A stretch of DNA of 38,412 nt from Halorubrum sp. SD626R (GCF_001261915.1 NZ_CVRT01000073.1:1-38412), one strand, 5' to 3'; counted from the first letter of the stretch, positions 17,579-25,738 are shown. The notes: a model not told the origin generated them from the letters alone. Numbers and translations are program-made.

Positions 17579-17585
17579 GTTTAAG
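17579..17585 (+). promoter_or_regulatory. TATA-like box of the NurA gene
   Basis: gtttaag lies 24-30 bases before the GTG start at 17609, the leaderless distance. It supports the GTG as start. Confidence 0.5.
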
Positions 17586-17608
17586 ACCGGTCGGACCGCA
17601 CTACGGTC

Positions 17609-18901
17609 GTGACGCTCGATCCGATCCACGTCGAGAACATCGCGCGGCTCGCGTACGGGATCGCGAGCGACGTGGACACGACCGACCACGACGACCTCGC
17701 GGAGCGGGTGTGGCGCGACTGGCTCCCCGAGCTTCGCCGCGACGGTCGGGTCGTCGTCGAGCCCGTCGGCGACCACGAGCGCCGGCTGGCCCCCATCGAC
17801 GACGCCGCCCTCGCCGAGCGCCCGTTCGAGACGGTCCACGGGCTCGACTCCGGCACGATCAACCCGACCACGTTCAAGAACGGGCTCGTCGTCGACGTGG
17901 CCCACGCCGCGATGGCGAGCGAGCCGACGGACCTGGACCTGCACCGCGAGCGCACCATCGTCGCGACCGTCCACGCCGGCGACTCCACCGCCGACTTCGA
18001 CGGCGACTGGACCGAGCGCGACGAGGGCCACACCCGCCAGCGCGTGCTCCACGCGCCGCGGGTGAACCGGTACGCGGAGGGGGTCGTCCACGCGCTCGCC
18101 CTCTACCTCGCCGAGGGGACCCACGCGCTCGACCACGCCGACGAGGTCGACGACCTGCTCGTCCTCGACGGTCCGATCTACCCGAAGGAGCTGTTCACGT
18201 GGGACGACCGCAACCCCGAGCTCGGCGCGCTCGCCCGCGAGGCGAAGCCCCGCGCCGTGGTCGAGAAGTACGTCCGGCTCGTCGAGCGGTTCGTCGAGCG
18301 CGACGTGCCCCTCGCCGGCTTCGTGAAGAACCCCTCCAGCGGGGCGATCGTCCGGGCGCTGGCGCGGAAGGGCGTCGAGCCGCCGTGGCCCGACGACACC
18401 GCGCTGTTCACGCGGCTGCTGGAGCGGCGGGAGGACCCCGAGCGACCGACCGACGAGGGGTTCGGTCGAGGGGGTGCGAGCCGTCGCGGCGACCGCCTCG
18501 ACGACGCGCTCACGTTCACCACGTGGTTCCACAGCCGCGGGGGCGCCGACGCGACGATGGCCGCCGACGGCGACGCGCTCGGGATCGACCGGGAGCTCGA
18601 CCCCGAACTGTACGAGCCCACGTTCACGGTCGTCTACGACCCGCGGACCGACGTGACGTACAAGCTGGAGGCGCCGTACGCGTTCACCCGCGACGCCGAG
18701 ACCCGCGACCGGCTCACCCGGCAGGTCCTCGCCGAGGTGGCGACGACGCGGGGACCGCCGGAGGCCGTCGCGAAGGCCGACGAGCTGGCGCGGATCGACG
18801 CCACGGAGAAGGCCGCGCTCCGCCGGAAGTTCGAGGAGCGGTTCGACAGCGACCAGCAGGCGACGTACGACGACCTGCGGTGGGGGAAGGCCCAGTTCTA
18901 A
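17609..18901 (+). CDS. nurA: NurA-domain DNA repair nuclease
   Basis: 430 residues from a GTG start placed by the upstream TATA box. The NurA nuclease features are clear: [20 protein letters not shown] with the first metal-binding Asp, [10 protein letters not shown] with the next Asp, [16 protein letters not shown], and the late [12 protein letters not shown] and [12 protein letters not shown]. NurA digests DNA 5' to 3' together with the HerA helicase and prepares ends during Mre11-Rad50 break repair. The haloarchaeal form is longer than crenarchaeal NurA. No herA, mre11 or rad50 is in the window. A D/R/G-rich insert at about 275-295 is lineage-like. The gene diverges from the chemotaxis transducer. 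Confidence 0.9.
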   Translation: MTLDPIHVENIARLAYGIASDVDTTDHDDLAERVWRDWLPELRRDGRVVVEPVGDHERRLAPIDDAALAERPFETVHGLDSGTINPTTFKNGLVVDVAHAAMASEPTDLDLHRERTIVATVHAGDSTADFDGDWTERDEGHTRQRVLHAPRVNRYAEGVVHALALYLAEGTHALDHADEVDDLLVLDGPIYPKELFTWDDRNPELGALAREAKPRAVVEKYVRLVERFVERDVPLAGFVKNPSSGAIVRALARKGVEPPWPDDTALFTRLLERREDPERPTDEGFGRGGASRRGDRLDDALTFTTWFHSRGGADATMAADGDALGIDRELDPELYEPTFTVVYDPRTDVTYKLEAPYAFTRDAETRDRLTRQVLAEVATTRGPPEAVAKADELARIDATEKAALRRKFEERFDSDQQATYDDLRWGKAQF

Positions 18902-18948
18902 CGCCTCCCGTCTCCCTCCGCAAACGCGGTCGGCGCGTGCTTCCGAGG

Positions 18949-18971
18949 CCGCCTCGCGGCTGGGGCCTTGG
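18949..18971 (-). repeat. Dispersed intergenic repeat, copy B (inverted fragment)
   Basis: Read on the minus strand this is ccaaggccccagccgcgagg plus cgg, matching the start of copy A at 8838 with one changed base. It lies between NurA and the left end of the AT-rich island. Only the first block is recognisable; the rest of copy A is not found here. Confidence 0.6.
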
Positions 18972-19002
18972 GAGCGTCCGTCTGCGTCCCGTTCTCAGCT
19001 AT

Positions 19003-19018
19003 TTGGCTCTATTGAAAT
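19003..19018 (+). repeat. Left outer inverted repeat of the accessory island
   Basis: ttggctctattgaaat is matched at 15 of 16 positions by the reverse complement of 23519-23534. Base composition falls visibly from the left flank to the right of this point. Confidence 0.65.
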
Positions 19019-19047
19019 CCTCTTCGTCAGACACATCATCGTTAAAT

Positions 19048-19065
19048 AACTCTGTTGAAATTCTC
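19048..19065 (+). repeat. Second, inner copy of the island terminal repeat
   Basis: aactctgttgaaattctc repeats the core ctctgttgaaat 43 bases inside the outer copy. From here to about 19118 it aligns loosely with the reverse complement of the right end (23467-23532), including the gacgtg and atacagagc blocks. Confidence 0.55.
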
Positions 19066-19089
19066 AATTAGTGATATGTTCTTGGAGAC

Positions 19090-19118
19090 GTGCTGAATAC
19101 AGAGCGCGTATCTCGTAG
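19090..19118 (+). other. Putative recombinase crossover site, left copy
   Basis: gtgctgaatac, then spacer agagcgc, then gtatctcgtag. The inner arm ends ATAC/GTAT are a perfect inverted pair around the 7-base spacer. Read in the same way as the other two copies, its spacer is in reverse orientation (gcgctct on the other strand). Confidence 0.45.
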
Positions 19119-19178
19119 GGGAGCTAGACATATTTATTCCGCCGTCCACGTTTACTCCTCATCTTTTTACCGGACAAT

Positions 19179-19186
19179 CTTTTATA
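19179..19186 (+). promoter_or_regulatory. TATA box of the island histidine kinase
   Basis: cttttatactgg spans this site, 24-31 bases before the ATG at 19210. The transcript would be leaderless and the promoter travels inside the island. Confidence 0.6.
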
Positions 19187-19209
19187 CTGGTGAATGTATC
19201 TTCCTACCT

Positions 19210-21393
19210 ATGAGCGGTCGGGGAGCAATTCGTATTATACATGTTGATGATGAAGGAAAGTTTGCAGAGTTGACCGCTGATATGCTCAAGCGTGAAGACG
19301 ACCGATTTGACATTAAGACGGTGACGTGTGCCAGCGACGGTCTGGACCGACTTGCGGATGAAGAATACGACTGCATTGTCTCCGATTACGATATGCCCGG
19401 GCAGAATGGAATCGACTTTCTTGAAGCGGTCCGCGAAGAGGACCCGGATCTCCCGTTTATTCTCTACACTGGCAAAGGAAGCGAAGAGATTGCCAGCGAT
19501 GCAATCTCGGCGGGTGTTACAGAGTATCTTCAGAAGCAAAGCGGGACCGGTCAGTATGCTGTACTGGCAAACCGAATTATAAACGCCGTTGAAAAATACC
19601 GCGCACAGGTCGAACTCGCCGAGAGGGAAAAGCGTCTCAACTTGTTTTTCGAGCAGTCCCCGCTCGGCGTCATCAAGTGGGACGAAAACTTCCAGATCGC
19701 ACGGGTGAACGAGGCGGCGGAAGACATTCTCGGGTACGAAGCCGACGAGCTCATCGGGCGCTCGTGGGAGGCGATCGTTCCGAAAGCCGATGGCGAAGCC
19801 GTGAGAGAAGTGGTCTCAGCACTCCTCGAGGACCGGGGTGGATACCACAGTATCAATGAAAACGTCCGTGAAGACGGCGAACACATCGTCTGCGAGTGGC
19901 ACAACCGAGTCGTAACCGACGAGTCCGGCGAGGTCGTCGCCATTTTCTCTCAGTTCCAGGACATCACAGACCGAAAAGAGGAGAAACGCAGGAGCGAGCA
20001 GCGGCGGCGTCGACTTGAGCACATCCTCAAGACGGTGCCTGCGTGTGTCGTCCAGCTCAACCCGTCCGGTAAGTTCGTCTTCGCCAACGACCGCGCGGAG
20101 GAAGTGCTCGGACTGGAACCCGACGACGTGACCGACAGAGCGTACAATGATCCGGACTGGAAAATTAAAGACCTGGACGGGAATCCCATCCCGGACGGGG
20201 AACTCCCGTTCCGGCGGGTGGCCGATACCGGCACTCCCCTCTACGACGTTCGCCACATCATCGAATGGCCGGACGGAACGCGCAAGATACTCTTGGTAAA
20301 CGGAGCACCGCTGACGGACGACGACGGTGCCGTAGAGAACGTAATATTCGCCCTCACGGATGTCACCGAACAGGTCGTTCGGAAGAGGCGACTGGAGGCG
20401 ATTCTGGAGAACACGACTGCCCCGCTGTTCATGAAAAATCGCGATGGGGAGTACCTACTGGTGAACAAAGGATGGAGAGAACTGTTTGGACTAGAGAATA
20501 CCGAGGTGCGAGGACGGACTGATACCGACCTGTTTCACGCGGAGATGGCGGCGGACGTCCAAAAGAACGATCAGAAAGTGATCGAAACCGGCGACCCGGT
20601 CAACGAAGAAGAGCTGATACTCATCGACGGCGAAGAGCGGACGTTTCTCACCTCAAAAACTCCTGTCTATGACATTGGAAACAAAATCGATCCGGAGAAG
20701 CCTGTGGCCCTATTCGGCGTCGCCAACGACATCACCGAACAAAAAGAACGGGAACGACGCCTGCAGCGGCAGAACGAACGATTCGACGAACTGGCGAGTG
20801 CAATCTCTCACGATCTACAGACACCACTGGCGACGGCCAGTGGTCGGGCCGAACTCGCAATCAAGACCGGCGACACTGAACAGATAGAACAAGCGTTGGA
20901 CGCCATTGAGCGCGCCGATGAGCTACGGGAGAGCCTGGTTGAGGTACTCCGGACTGGAGAGGTTGTCAACGGGATGGAATCAGTTAGTATCGAGCCGCTC
21001 GCTGACGACGCCTGGAATACAGTTTCCGCCACTGACGACGTTTCACTTGAGGTCTGTGATGACTTCGTTGTCGACGCCGATCCCGATGCACTACAACGAT
21101 TGTTCGAGAACCTCTTCTCGAACGCTGTCAACCACACAGACGGCGCTGTCACGGTTCGAGTCGGAAGAACCGACGACGGATTTTTCATCGATGACGACGG
21201 GCACGGAGTCCCAGAGAATGTCCGCGATAAGGTGTTCAAGCCTGGATATTCCATAGATAGTAGCGGAGACGGCGTCGGTTTAGCGAGCGTCAAACAGATT
21301 ACCATGTCACATGGATGGGACATCAACGTCACCGAAAGCGACGAGGGCGGAGCACGGTTCGAAATCAGCGGTGTGGAGTTCAGTACTGAATAA
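19210..21393 (+). CDS. Receiver-PAS-PAS-PAS sensor histidine kinase (island cargo)
   Basis: 727 residues from the ATG at 19210, fixed by the TATA box; codons back to 19090 come from the repeat. An N-terminal receiver domain (1-125) has acidic pocket residues D13-D14 in IIHVDDEG, phospho-acceptor Asp59 in CIVSDYDMPG and Lys109. Three PAS domains follow (about 140-255, 275-395, 400-515), then HisKA with His534 in AISHDLQTPL, and an ATPase domain (ENLFSNAVNH, DDDGHGVPE, GDGVGLASV). No membrane helix is present. A receiver in front of the PAS domains makes it able to be both input and output of phosphorelay. Base and codon use are less GC-rich than the flanking chromosome, indicating transfer with the island. 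Confidence 0.92.
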   Translation: MSGRGAIRIIHVDDEGKFAELTADMLKREDDRFDIKTVTCASDGLDRLADEEYDCIVSDYDMPGQNGIDFLEAVREEDPDLPFILYTGKGSEEIASDAISAGVTEYLQKQSGTGQYAVLANRIINAVEKYRAQVELAEREKRLNLFFEQSPLGVIKWDENFQIARVNEAAEDILGYEADELIGRSWEAIVPKADGEAVREVVSALLEDRGGYHSINENVREDGEHIVCEWHNRVVTDESGEVVAIFSQFQDITDRKEEKRRSEQRRRRLEHILKTVPACVVQLNPSGKFVFANDRAEEVLGLEPDDVTDRAYNDPDWKIKDLDGNPIPDGELPFRRVADTGTPLYDVRHIIEWPDGTRKILLVNGAPLTDDDGAVENVIFALTDVTEQVVRKRRLEAILENTTAPLFMKNRDGEYLLVNKGWRELFGLENTEVRGRTDTDLFHAEMAADVQKNDQKVIETGDPVNEEELILIDGEERTFLTSKTPVYDIGNKIDPEKPVALFGVANDITEQKERERRLQRQNERFDELASAISHDLQTPLATASGRAELAIKTGDTEQIEQALDAIERADELRESLVEVLRTGEVVNGMESVSIEPLADDAWNTVSATDDVSLEVCDDFVVDADPDALQRLFENLFSNAVNHTDGAVTVRVGRTDDGFFIDDDGHGVPENVRDKVFKPGYSIDSSGDGVGLASVKQITMSHGWDINVTESDEGGARFEISGVEFSTE

Positions 21394-21454
21394 ATTCTCT
21401 ATATTCAGGAGCCGTCTGTGTCGCGAAAGGCCGATTGAAATCGCCTGTCTTCCC

Positions 21455-21483
21455 GTGCTGCATACACGCTCTGTATCGGTCAC
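21455..21483 (+). other. Putative recombinase crossover site, middle copy over the integrase stop codon
   Basis: gtgctgcatac, then spacer acgctct, then gtatcggtcac. The integrase stop codon (21480-21482 on the minus strand) lies inside the right arm. It is a direct repeat of the right copy at 23467-23495: left arm 11 of 11, spacer 5 of 7, right arm 8 of 11. Confidence 0.5.
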
Positions 21484-22216
21484 GTCGCTACTGAACGAGG
21501 TTTGAGAAGATCCCACCCGTGATGGACACGACGTAGTGCATCAGCCGTTGCTGTTCCCGAGATACGGATGTATTTTTGCGCAGTCGCCATATCGCTCCAT
21601 CCCATTAGCGCTTGGAGCGGCACGGGAGCGACGCCTTTGTGGGCGTGGTAGCTGGCGGCAGTCGCACGTAAACAGTGTAGATAGACACGTCCTGAAAGAT
21701 CGGCTTCGTCGGCCGCGGCCTGTACCCGCCTGTTGATTGTTGACCGCGAGCAGGGAAACGAATCATACCGGCTAGCGAAACGTTCGACACATAGCTCCAC
21801 TCGAAGCGAGAGATCAAACGGAATGAGCCGCGCCGAGGCGACAGTCTTCGGATACCATCGAGACCACAGGGCATCAGTAAATGATAGATCATCGTTGTGG
21901 GTCGTTTCCTGTGGGCCTGACGCCGGCAGTAACCACACTGGCACGGTTCATGTTGTGGGATACGAATCGTACGGCGGTTCCAGTTTATCCACGCAGTCTG
22001 GAAGTGTGCAATTTCCCCAGCACGAAGTCCGAGTCGGCCTGCGATGAGACAGATGAATCGCGCTTCAAAATCGTGTGGTGCTGGAAGGGCTGTACATGCT
22101 TCTAACAGGAGTTCGAACTGGCGGTCAGTAAGGACATCTTCGTGAGTATGTCGAGTCGTGAGTGCTTGCCGATGCCGGTCAGCCCATTCAGTTCCGGGTT
22201 GCTTGTGATTAGACAC
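21480..22216 (-). pseudogene. Short tyrosine recombinase/integrase, frameshifted
   Basis: Two overlapping frames together make one integrase. The first, from the GTG at 22216, runs through the N-terminal region and catalytic Arg in LIAGRLGLRAGEIAH and a Cys-rich PCQCGYCRRQA. The second continues with THNDDLSFTDALWSRWYPKT (Lys), YLHCLRATAASYHAHKG (His-x-x-Arg), GWSDMATAQKYIRISG (Tyr) and ends at 21480. The switch falls near 21905-21925, where 17 bases separate the two parts and 18 would keep frame, so a one-base loss explains it. All catalytic residues survive across the two frames, so the event is recent. It belongs to the short haloarchaeal site-specific integrases without a long N-terminal arm-binding domain. 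Confidence 0.8.
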
Positions 22217-22260
22217 TCGCAGGCATTCTCATGCTGGCTGATTGGGCGTACCGTTGAATT

Positions 22261-22289
22261 GTGCTGAATGTAGGGCGCTGGTCGATTAC
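22261..22289 (+). other. Possible degenerate fourth crossover-like site
   Basis: gtgctgaatgt, then agggcgc, then tggtcgattac. The first nine bases are identical to the left copy and the spacer differs at one base, but the right arm does not match. It lies between the integrase start and the nuclease end. Confidence 0.2.
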
Positions 22290-22340
22290 GATGAACGGGT
22301 CAGGAATCTTCCGACTGAATCGTACGATACCGGGTGTCTA

Positions 22341-23363
22341 TCACTCGGTTCGGAGCCTCGTTACTACTGCTGCATGATCGCTGGCGTGCAGAGCGTTTGG
22401 GGACTCTAACTCACCGTTCCAGAGTGTACACGTCTCCACATCGAACTGCTGTGAAACGAGCACGTGATCTAACCGTTTCCGTGCAGGGGTTCCGTTCGGG
22501 AGAATGTGCGTGTAGTCCTCTACACTCGATGTCTTTACACTCTCTTCGGCAGCCCAGTAGACATCTTCCAGCCCCCAGTCGCCTATGTCTGGATCAAACA
22601 TGCGGGCTTCTGCAAGTTGCCACCGCTGCTTGAACTCCAATTCGCCCACGTCGCCAGCAGAGTCTCGAAGGTGATGTGGATCCCCATAGTCCGGGTAGGC
22701 CGTGTACTGACTAGCATTCTCACCATGCGGAACAATCGATCCATCGGCTTCTTCGCGTTTCGGTGCGTTGAAATCGCCCCCCAAGAGGACTGGAATATCG
22801 GTTTTCGAGGTCTGGAGATAAATCCGTCCGTAGATGGTTTCGAGCATATTGAGCTTCTCCTCACCCCAGTTTGCCCCGTTGATGATACCCACGTTCCAGA
22901 GTTCAAGTGTATTGGTTGTGAACGCAGGAGACGCCGAAACATCAACTTCTGCGACTAACATCTTCTCCGGGAAGTGTGAATAGTAGTAATTGAGACTGCG
23001 AGGTTTTCGATTACCCTGATTCCGGAGAGTCAGCGGGCGACGCTCGATGGGCCACCGACTGGCAATGAGATTACAGCGGTTGTGCGCCCCCACGATGTCG
23101 GTGTGTGGCTGGACATTCGATGTTGCGAGTTCCTCCGCCCAATCTCCCGTGTGGACGATTGAATAGTTGTGTTCTGCCAGATAGTCACAGAGCGTTCCGA
23201 GCTGACCCCCCCAGTCATCGTCCCCCGTCCGCTCATAGTTTACCGCCTGAAGCAGGAGAATATCAATATCTGACGCGTGTGCTTCGAGAAACCTGAGTTG
23301 TCGTTGCATTCGCGTGTCGCTAATCCCAATCTCACCTTGAACATTCCAGGACATTACTCTCAT
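22341..23363 (-). CDS. Endonuclease/exonuclease/phosphatase-fold protein with altered catalytic Glu
   Basis: 340 residues starting MRVMSWNVQGEIG. EEP (DNase I/exonuclease III-like) motifs are in order: SWNVQG with the metal-site Asn, then ILLLQAVNYE where the family normally has L-Q-E, VLLGGDFNAPK with Asp and Asn, RLDHVLVS with Asp, and the terminal ASDHAAVV with the catalytic Asp-His pair. The Glu that binds the metal is thus Ala here (codon GCG instead of GAG), which would reduce or abolish ordinary nuclease activity unless a neighbour substitutes. There is no signal peptide or membrane helix. Base use is AT-richer than the host, and the gene lies between the middle and right crossover-like sites with the broken integrase. 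Confidence 0.82.
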   Translation of the reverse strand: MRVMSWNVQGEIGISDTRMQRQLRFLEAHASDIDILLLQAVNYERTGDDDWGGQLGTLCDYLAEHNYSIVHTGDWAEELATSNVQPHTDIVGAHNRCNLIASRWPIERRPLTLRNQGNRKPRSLNYYYSHFPEKMLVAEVDVSASPAFTTNTLELWNVGIINGANWGEEKLNMLETIYGRIYLQTSKTDIPVLLGGDFNAPKREEADGSIVPHGENASQYTAYPDYGDPHHLRDSAGDVGELEFKQRWQLAEARMFDPDIGDWGLEDVYWAAEESVKTSSVEDYTHILPNGTPARKRLDHVLVSQQFDVETCTLWNGELESPNALHASDHAAVVTRLRTE

Positions 23364-23466
23364 TAGTTGATCGAGTCGCTACTCTCCCGCGTCTTTGAAA
23401 TTACTTAGGGCAGAATCTATCAAGAAATCCAACCGGGATTATGGGTCAGTATCGGATTACGATCCG

Positions 23467-23495
23467 GTGCTGCATACCGGCTCTGTATCTCTCAC
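23467..23495 (+). other. Putative recombinase crossover site, right copy
   Basis: gtgctgcatac, then spacer cggctct, then gtatctctcac. It is in direct orientation to the middle copy and inverted in spacer sense to the left copy. It lies 24 bases inside the right outer inverted repeat. Confidence 0.5.
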
Positions 23496-23518
23496 GTCGA
23501 TTCTATCAGTTATTAAGT

Positions 23519-23534
23519 ATTTCAACAGAGCCAA
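23519..23534 (-). repeat. Right outer inverted repeat of the accessory island
   Basis: On the minus strand it reads ttggctctgttgaaat, 15 of 16 identical to 19003-19018. GC-rich host-like coding sequence resumes within about 70 bases. Confidence 0.65.
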
Positions 23535-23598
23535 CTGTTTATAAGTGAGCGGCTTTGGCTTCGCGAACGTTCTCGCCAGCGTCAATCACGTCCGAGTC

Positions 23599-24327
23599 TC
23601 ACATTGATTGCGTGAGCAGCACCACGTAGATGACAGCATTATAAACGCCGTGCGCCAGCCCGGGAACGATCACGTTCCCGGTGCGCTCGTACAGGTAGCC
23701 GAGCACCGCGCCGAGCACGACGACGACGGCGACGTAGGCCCACTGCTGGCCGGCCGTCCCGGAGACCGAGGGCAGGTGGATCAGCCCGAACGCGAGGCTC
23801 GCGAGCAGGATCGACGGGACCGCGTCGAACGCGCGCCGGAGTCCGCCCTGCACGACCCCGCGGAACAGCGCCTCCTCGACCGGGCCGACGACGAGCAGCG
23901 AGACCGCGACCATGACGAGGTAGTACGTCACCGGGTCGCCGTCTGGCACGACCGCCTGGTTCTGGCCGGTCGTGAGCCCAATTTCGCCGAGCACGAACAG
24001 CGCGCCGTACTGGAACGCGAATAGGACCGCCCCGCCGGCGACGACGAGCCCGGCGTCCCGACGCGTCGGCCGGGAGAGCCCGACGAGCCCCCACTGGTCG
24101 GTGATCGCGAGATATCCCGCGACCGCGGCGAGGAACCCGGCGAACTGTAGCAGCGTCCGGAGCACCTGCAGCCCGGTCGTCCCCTCGCCTACGAGCCCGA
24201 GCGAGACCGCGAACTCGGAGACGGGCGTCGTCACCGCGCCGGCGACGACGACCGCGAGCAGGACCGCGAACGCCGCGCTCAGAACGCGGAGGATCCGGTT
24301 CGCCGGCTCGGACAGCGACTCGCTCAT
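23599..24327 (-). CDS. CPBP-family intramembrane metalloprotease
   Basis: 242 residues with about seven hydrophobic segments. The CPBP (Abi/Rce1-type) motifs are present: VVGPVEEALFRGVVQGGLRR with the Glu-Glu-x3-Arg motif, AFGLIHLPS with the first His, and VPGLAHGVYNAVIY with His and Asn. These Glu and His residues form the intramembrane active site. Eukaryotic Rce1 trims prenylated proteins; prokaryotic members act in peptide maturation, immunity to bacteriocins or unknown roles. The start MSESLSEPANRILRV at 24327 gives a normal length. The end lies only 65 bases outside the island, and the gene follows pgi by 86 bases on the same strand. Confidence 0.88.
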   Translation of the reverse strand: MSESLSEPANRILRVLSAAFAVLLAVVVAGAVTTPVSEFAVSLGLVGEGTTGLQVLRTLLQFAGFLAAVAGYLAITDQWGLVGLSRPTRRDAGLVVAGGAVLFAFQYGALFVLGEIGLTTGQNQAVVPDGDPVTYYLVMVAVSLLVVGPVEEALFRGVVQGGLRRAFDAVPSILLASLAFGLIHLPSVSGTAGQQWAYVAVVVVLGAVLGYLYERTGNVIVPGLAHGVYNAVIYVVLLTQSM

Positions 24328-24413
24328 TGGCGGCCGTACGGCTCGCGGGCGTTTATCGGCACCGGAAGGCGACGGACTCGCGACCGACGCGCGGCTGACC
24401 GACGGACCCGACC

Positions 24414-25706
24414 TCAGGAGCCGTCGACGCGCAGCTCGCGCTTGTCGGCCACGGCGTCGGCCTCCGCGAAGTCGCCGCCGCCGAGCAGCCCCCGCGCCGC
24501 CTTCTTCCCCCACTCGACGGCGGGCTGCGTGAACGTCGAGACGCCCGCGAGCTCGCCGTACAGCACGCAGGCGGCCTCCATCTCGTAGAGGAGTTCGCCG
24601 AGGCACCGCTCGTCGACGCGGTCGACCTCGACGCGCAGGTTCGGCACGTCGACGGCCGCGAGGCTCGCCTCGGTCGCCTCGAACTCGGCGTCCAGCAGCT
24701 CCCCGAGCGACGAGCCGCCGAGGTAGGCGAGCCCGTTGAGATCGGTCTCCGGAATCGGCGCCTCGGCGCGCTCGGTCGGCCGGATCAGCGAGACGAGCTT
24801 GTCCGGCGGCCCGGCGCGGTAGAGCTGGAGCTGGGAGTGCTGGTCGGTCGCGCCGAGCGCCCGCGCCGGGGTCTGGCCGAGCCCGTCCTTCCCGAGGCTC
24901 TCGGCCCAGAGCTGCGCGAACCACTCGGCGAACGTCTCCAGCGACTCCGCGTACGGCATCACGGCGTTCGTGAGCGCGCCGCGCTCCGCGAGCGCGTACG
25001 TCGCCGCGCCGTAGGCGTACGCCGGCGTCTCGAACAGCGACCCAGATAGGCTCTCCATCCCGTCGCGCCCGCCCGCCAGCACCGCCTCGATGTCGTGGCC
25101 CTGCAATGCCGGCACCGCGAGCCCGACCGTCGAGAGCGCGGAGAAGCGCCCCGGCACCCCGTCCGGCACGTCGAGCGCGGGGAGGTCGTGGGCGTCGGCG
25201 AGCGCCCGGAGGTTCCCCTCTTCGCCGGTCGTCACGAGGGTGCGTTCGGTCCAGTCGACGCCGGCGTCGTCCATCGCCTCGCGCACGACGAGGAAGTTCG
25301 CGAGCGTCTCGGCGGTCGTTCCGGACTTCGAGACGACGTTGACGACGGTGTCGGCGAGCGGGAGGCGATCGAGCAGCGCCCGGGTCTCGTCCGGGTCGAC
25401 GTTGTCGAGGAAGTGAGCGTCCACGTCGCTCTCCAAGGCGTTCGCGATCGTCGCCGCGCCGAGCGCGCTCCCGCCGATCCCGACCGTCAGGACCGCCTCC
25501 GGGCGGTCGAAGCGGTCGATCGCCGCGCGGATCGCGTCCGGGTCGGCCGTCTCCGGGAGGTTCAGCGCGGCGTAGCCGAACTCGTCGCCGGCCATCCCCG
25601 CGGTGATCCGACCGTGCGCGTTCGCCACGCGCTCGTCGAGCCGCTCTAACGTCTCGCGGGTGAGTCCGGGCGTCGTCTCCAACGCGTTGCCGAGGTCCAC
25701 GTGCAT
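24414..25706 (-). CDS. pgi: Glucose-6-phosphate isomerase
   Basis: 430 residues, the usual haloarchaeal length. The sugar-isomerase fold is clear: LTVGIGGSALGAATI binds the phosphate, VVSKSGTTAETLANF is the second phosphate loop, and the PGI signature region follows with the DGLGQTPARALGATDQHSQ stretch holding the catalytic His. A late TQPAVEWGKKAARGLL contains the conserved Lys. It interconverts glucose-6-phosphate and fructose-6-phosphate in the cytoplasm; in haloarchaea it serves gluconeogenesis and feeds glucose breakdown. The start MHVDLGNALE follows a TATA box. This is the bacterial-type enzyme family, not the cupin PGI of Thermococcales. Confidence 0.96.
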   Translation of the reverse strand: MHVDLGNALETTPGLTRETLERLDERVANAHGRITAGMAGDEFGYAALNLPETADPDAIRAAIDRFDRPEAVLTVGIGGSALGAATIANALESDVDAHFLDNVDPDETRALLDRLPLADTVVNVVSKSGTTAETLANFLVVREAMDDAGVDWTERTLVTTGEEGNLRALADAHDLPALDVPDGVPGRFSALSTVGLAVPALQGHDIEAVLAGGRDGMESLSGSLFETPAYAYGAATYALAERGALTNAVMPYAESLETFAEWFAQLWAESLGKDGLGQTPARALGATDQHSQLQLYRAGPPDKLVSLIRPTERAEAPIPETDLNGLAYLGGSSLGELLDAEFEATEASLAAVDVPNLRVEVDRVDERCLGELLYEMEAACVLYGELAGVSTFTQPAVEWGKKAARGLLGGGDFAEADAVADKRELRVDGS

Positions 25707-25730
25707 ACCCCACCACGCGGGCGAGCGAGG

Positions 25731-25738
25731 CATAAAAC
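25731..25738 (-). promoter_or_regulatory. TATA box of pgi
   Basis: The minus strand reads gttttatg, 25-32 bases before the ATG at 25706, so pgi is expressed on its own and leaderless even though the DoxX gene ends just upstream. Confidence 0.6.

Noticed and set aside
19090..19209. 40-residue N-terminal extension of the island kinase
   Set aside because: It translates the terminal repeat and promoter; a TATA box sits at the leaderless distance from the ATG at 19210.
21480..22216. Programmed ribosomal frameshift in the integrase
   Set aside because: No slippery run or following stem-loop is evident at the junction; a one-base deletion is simpler.
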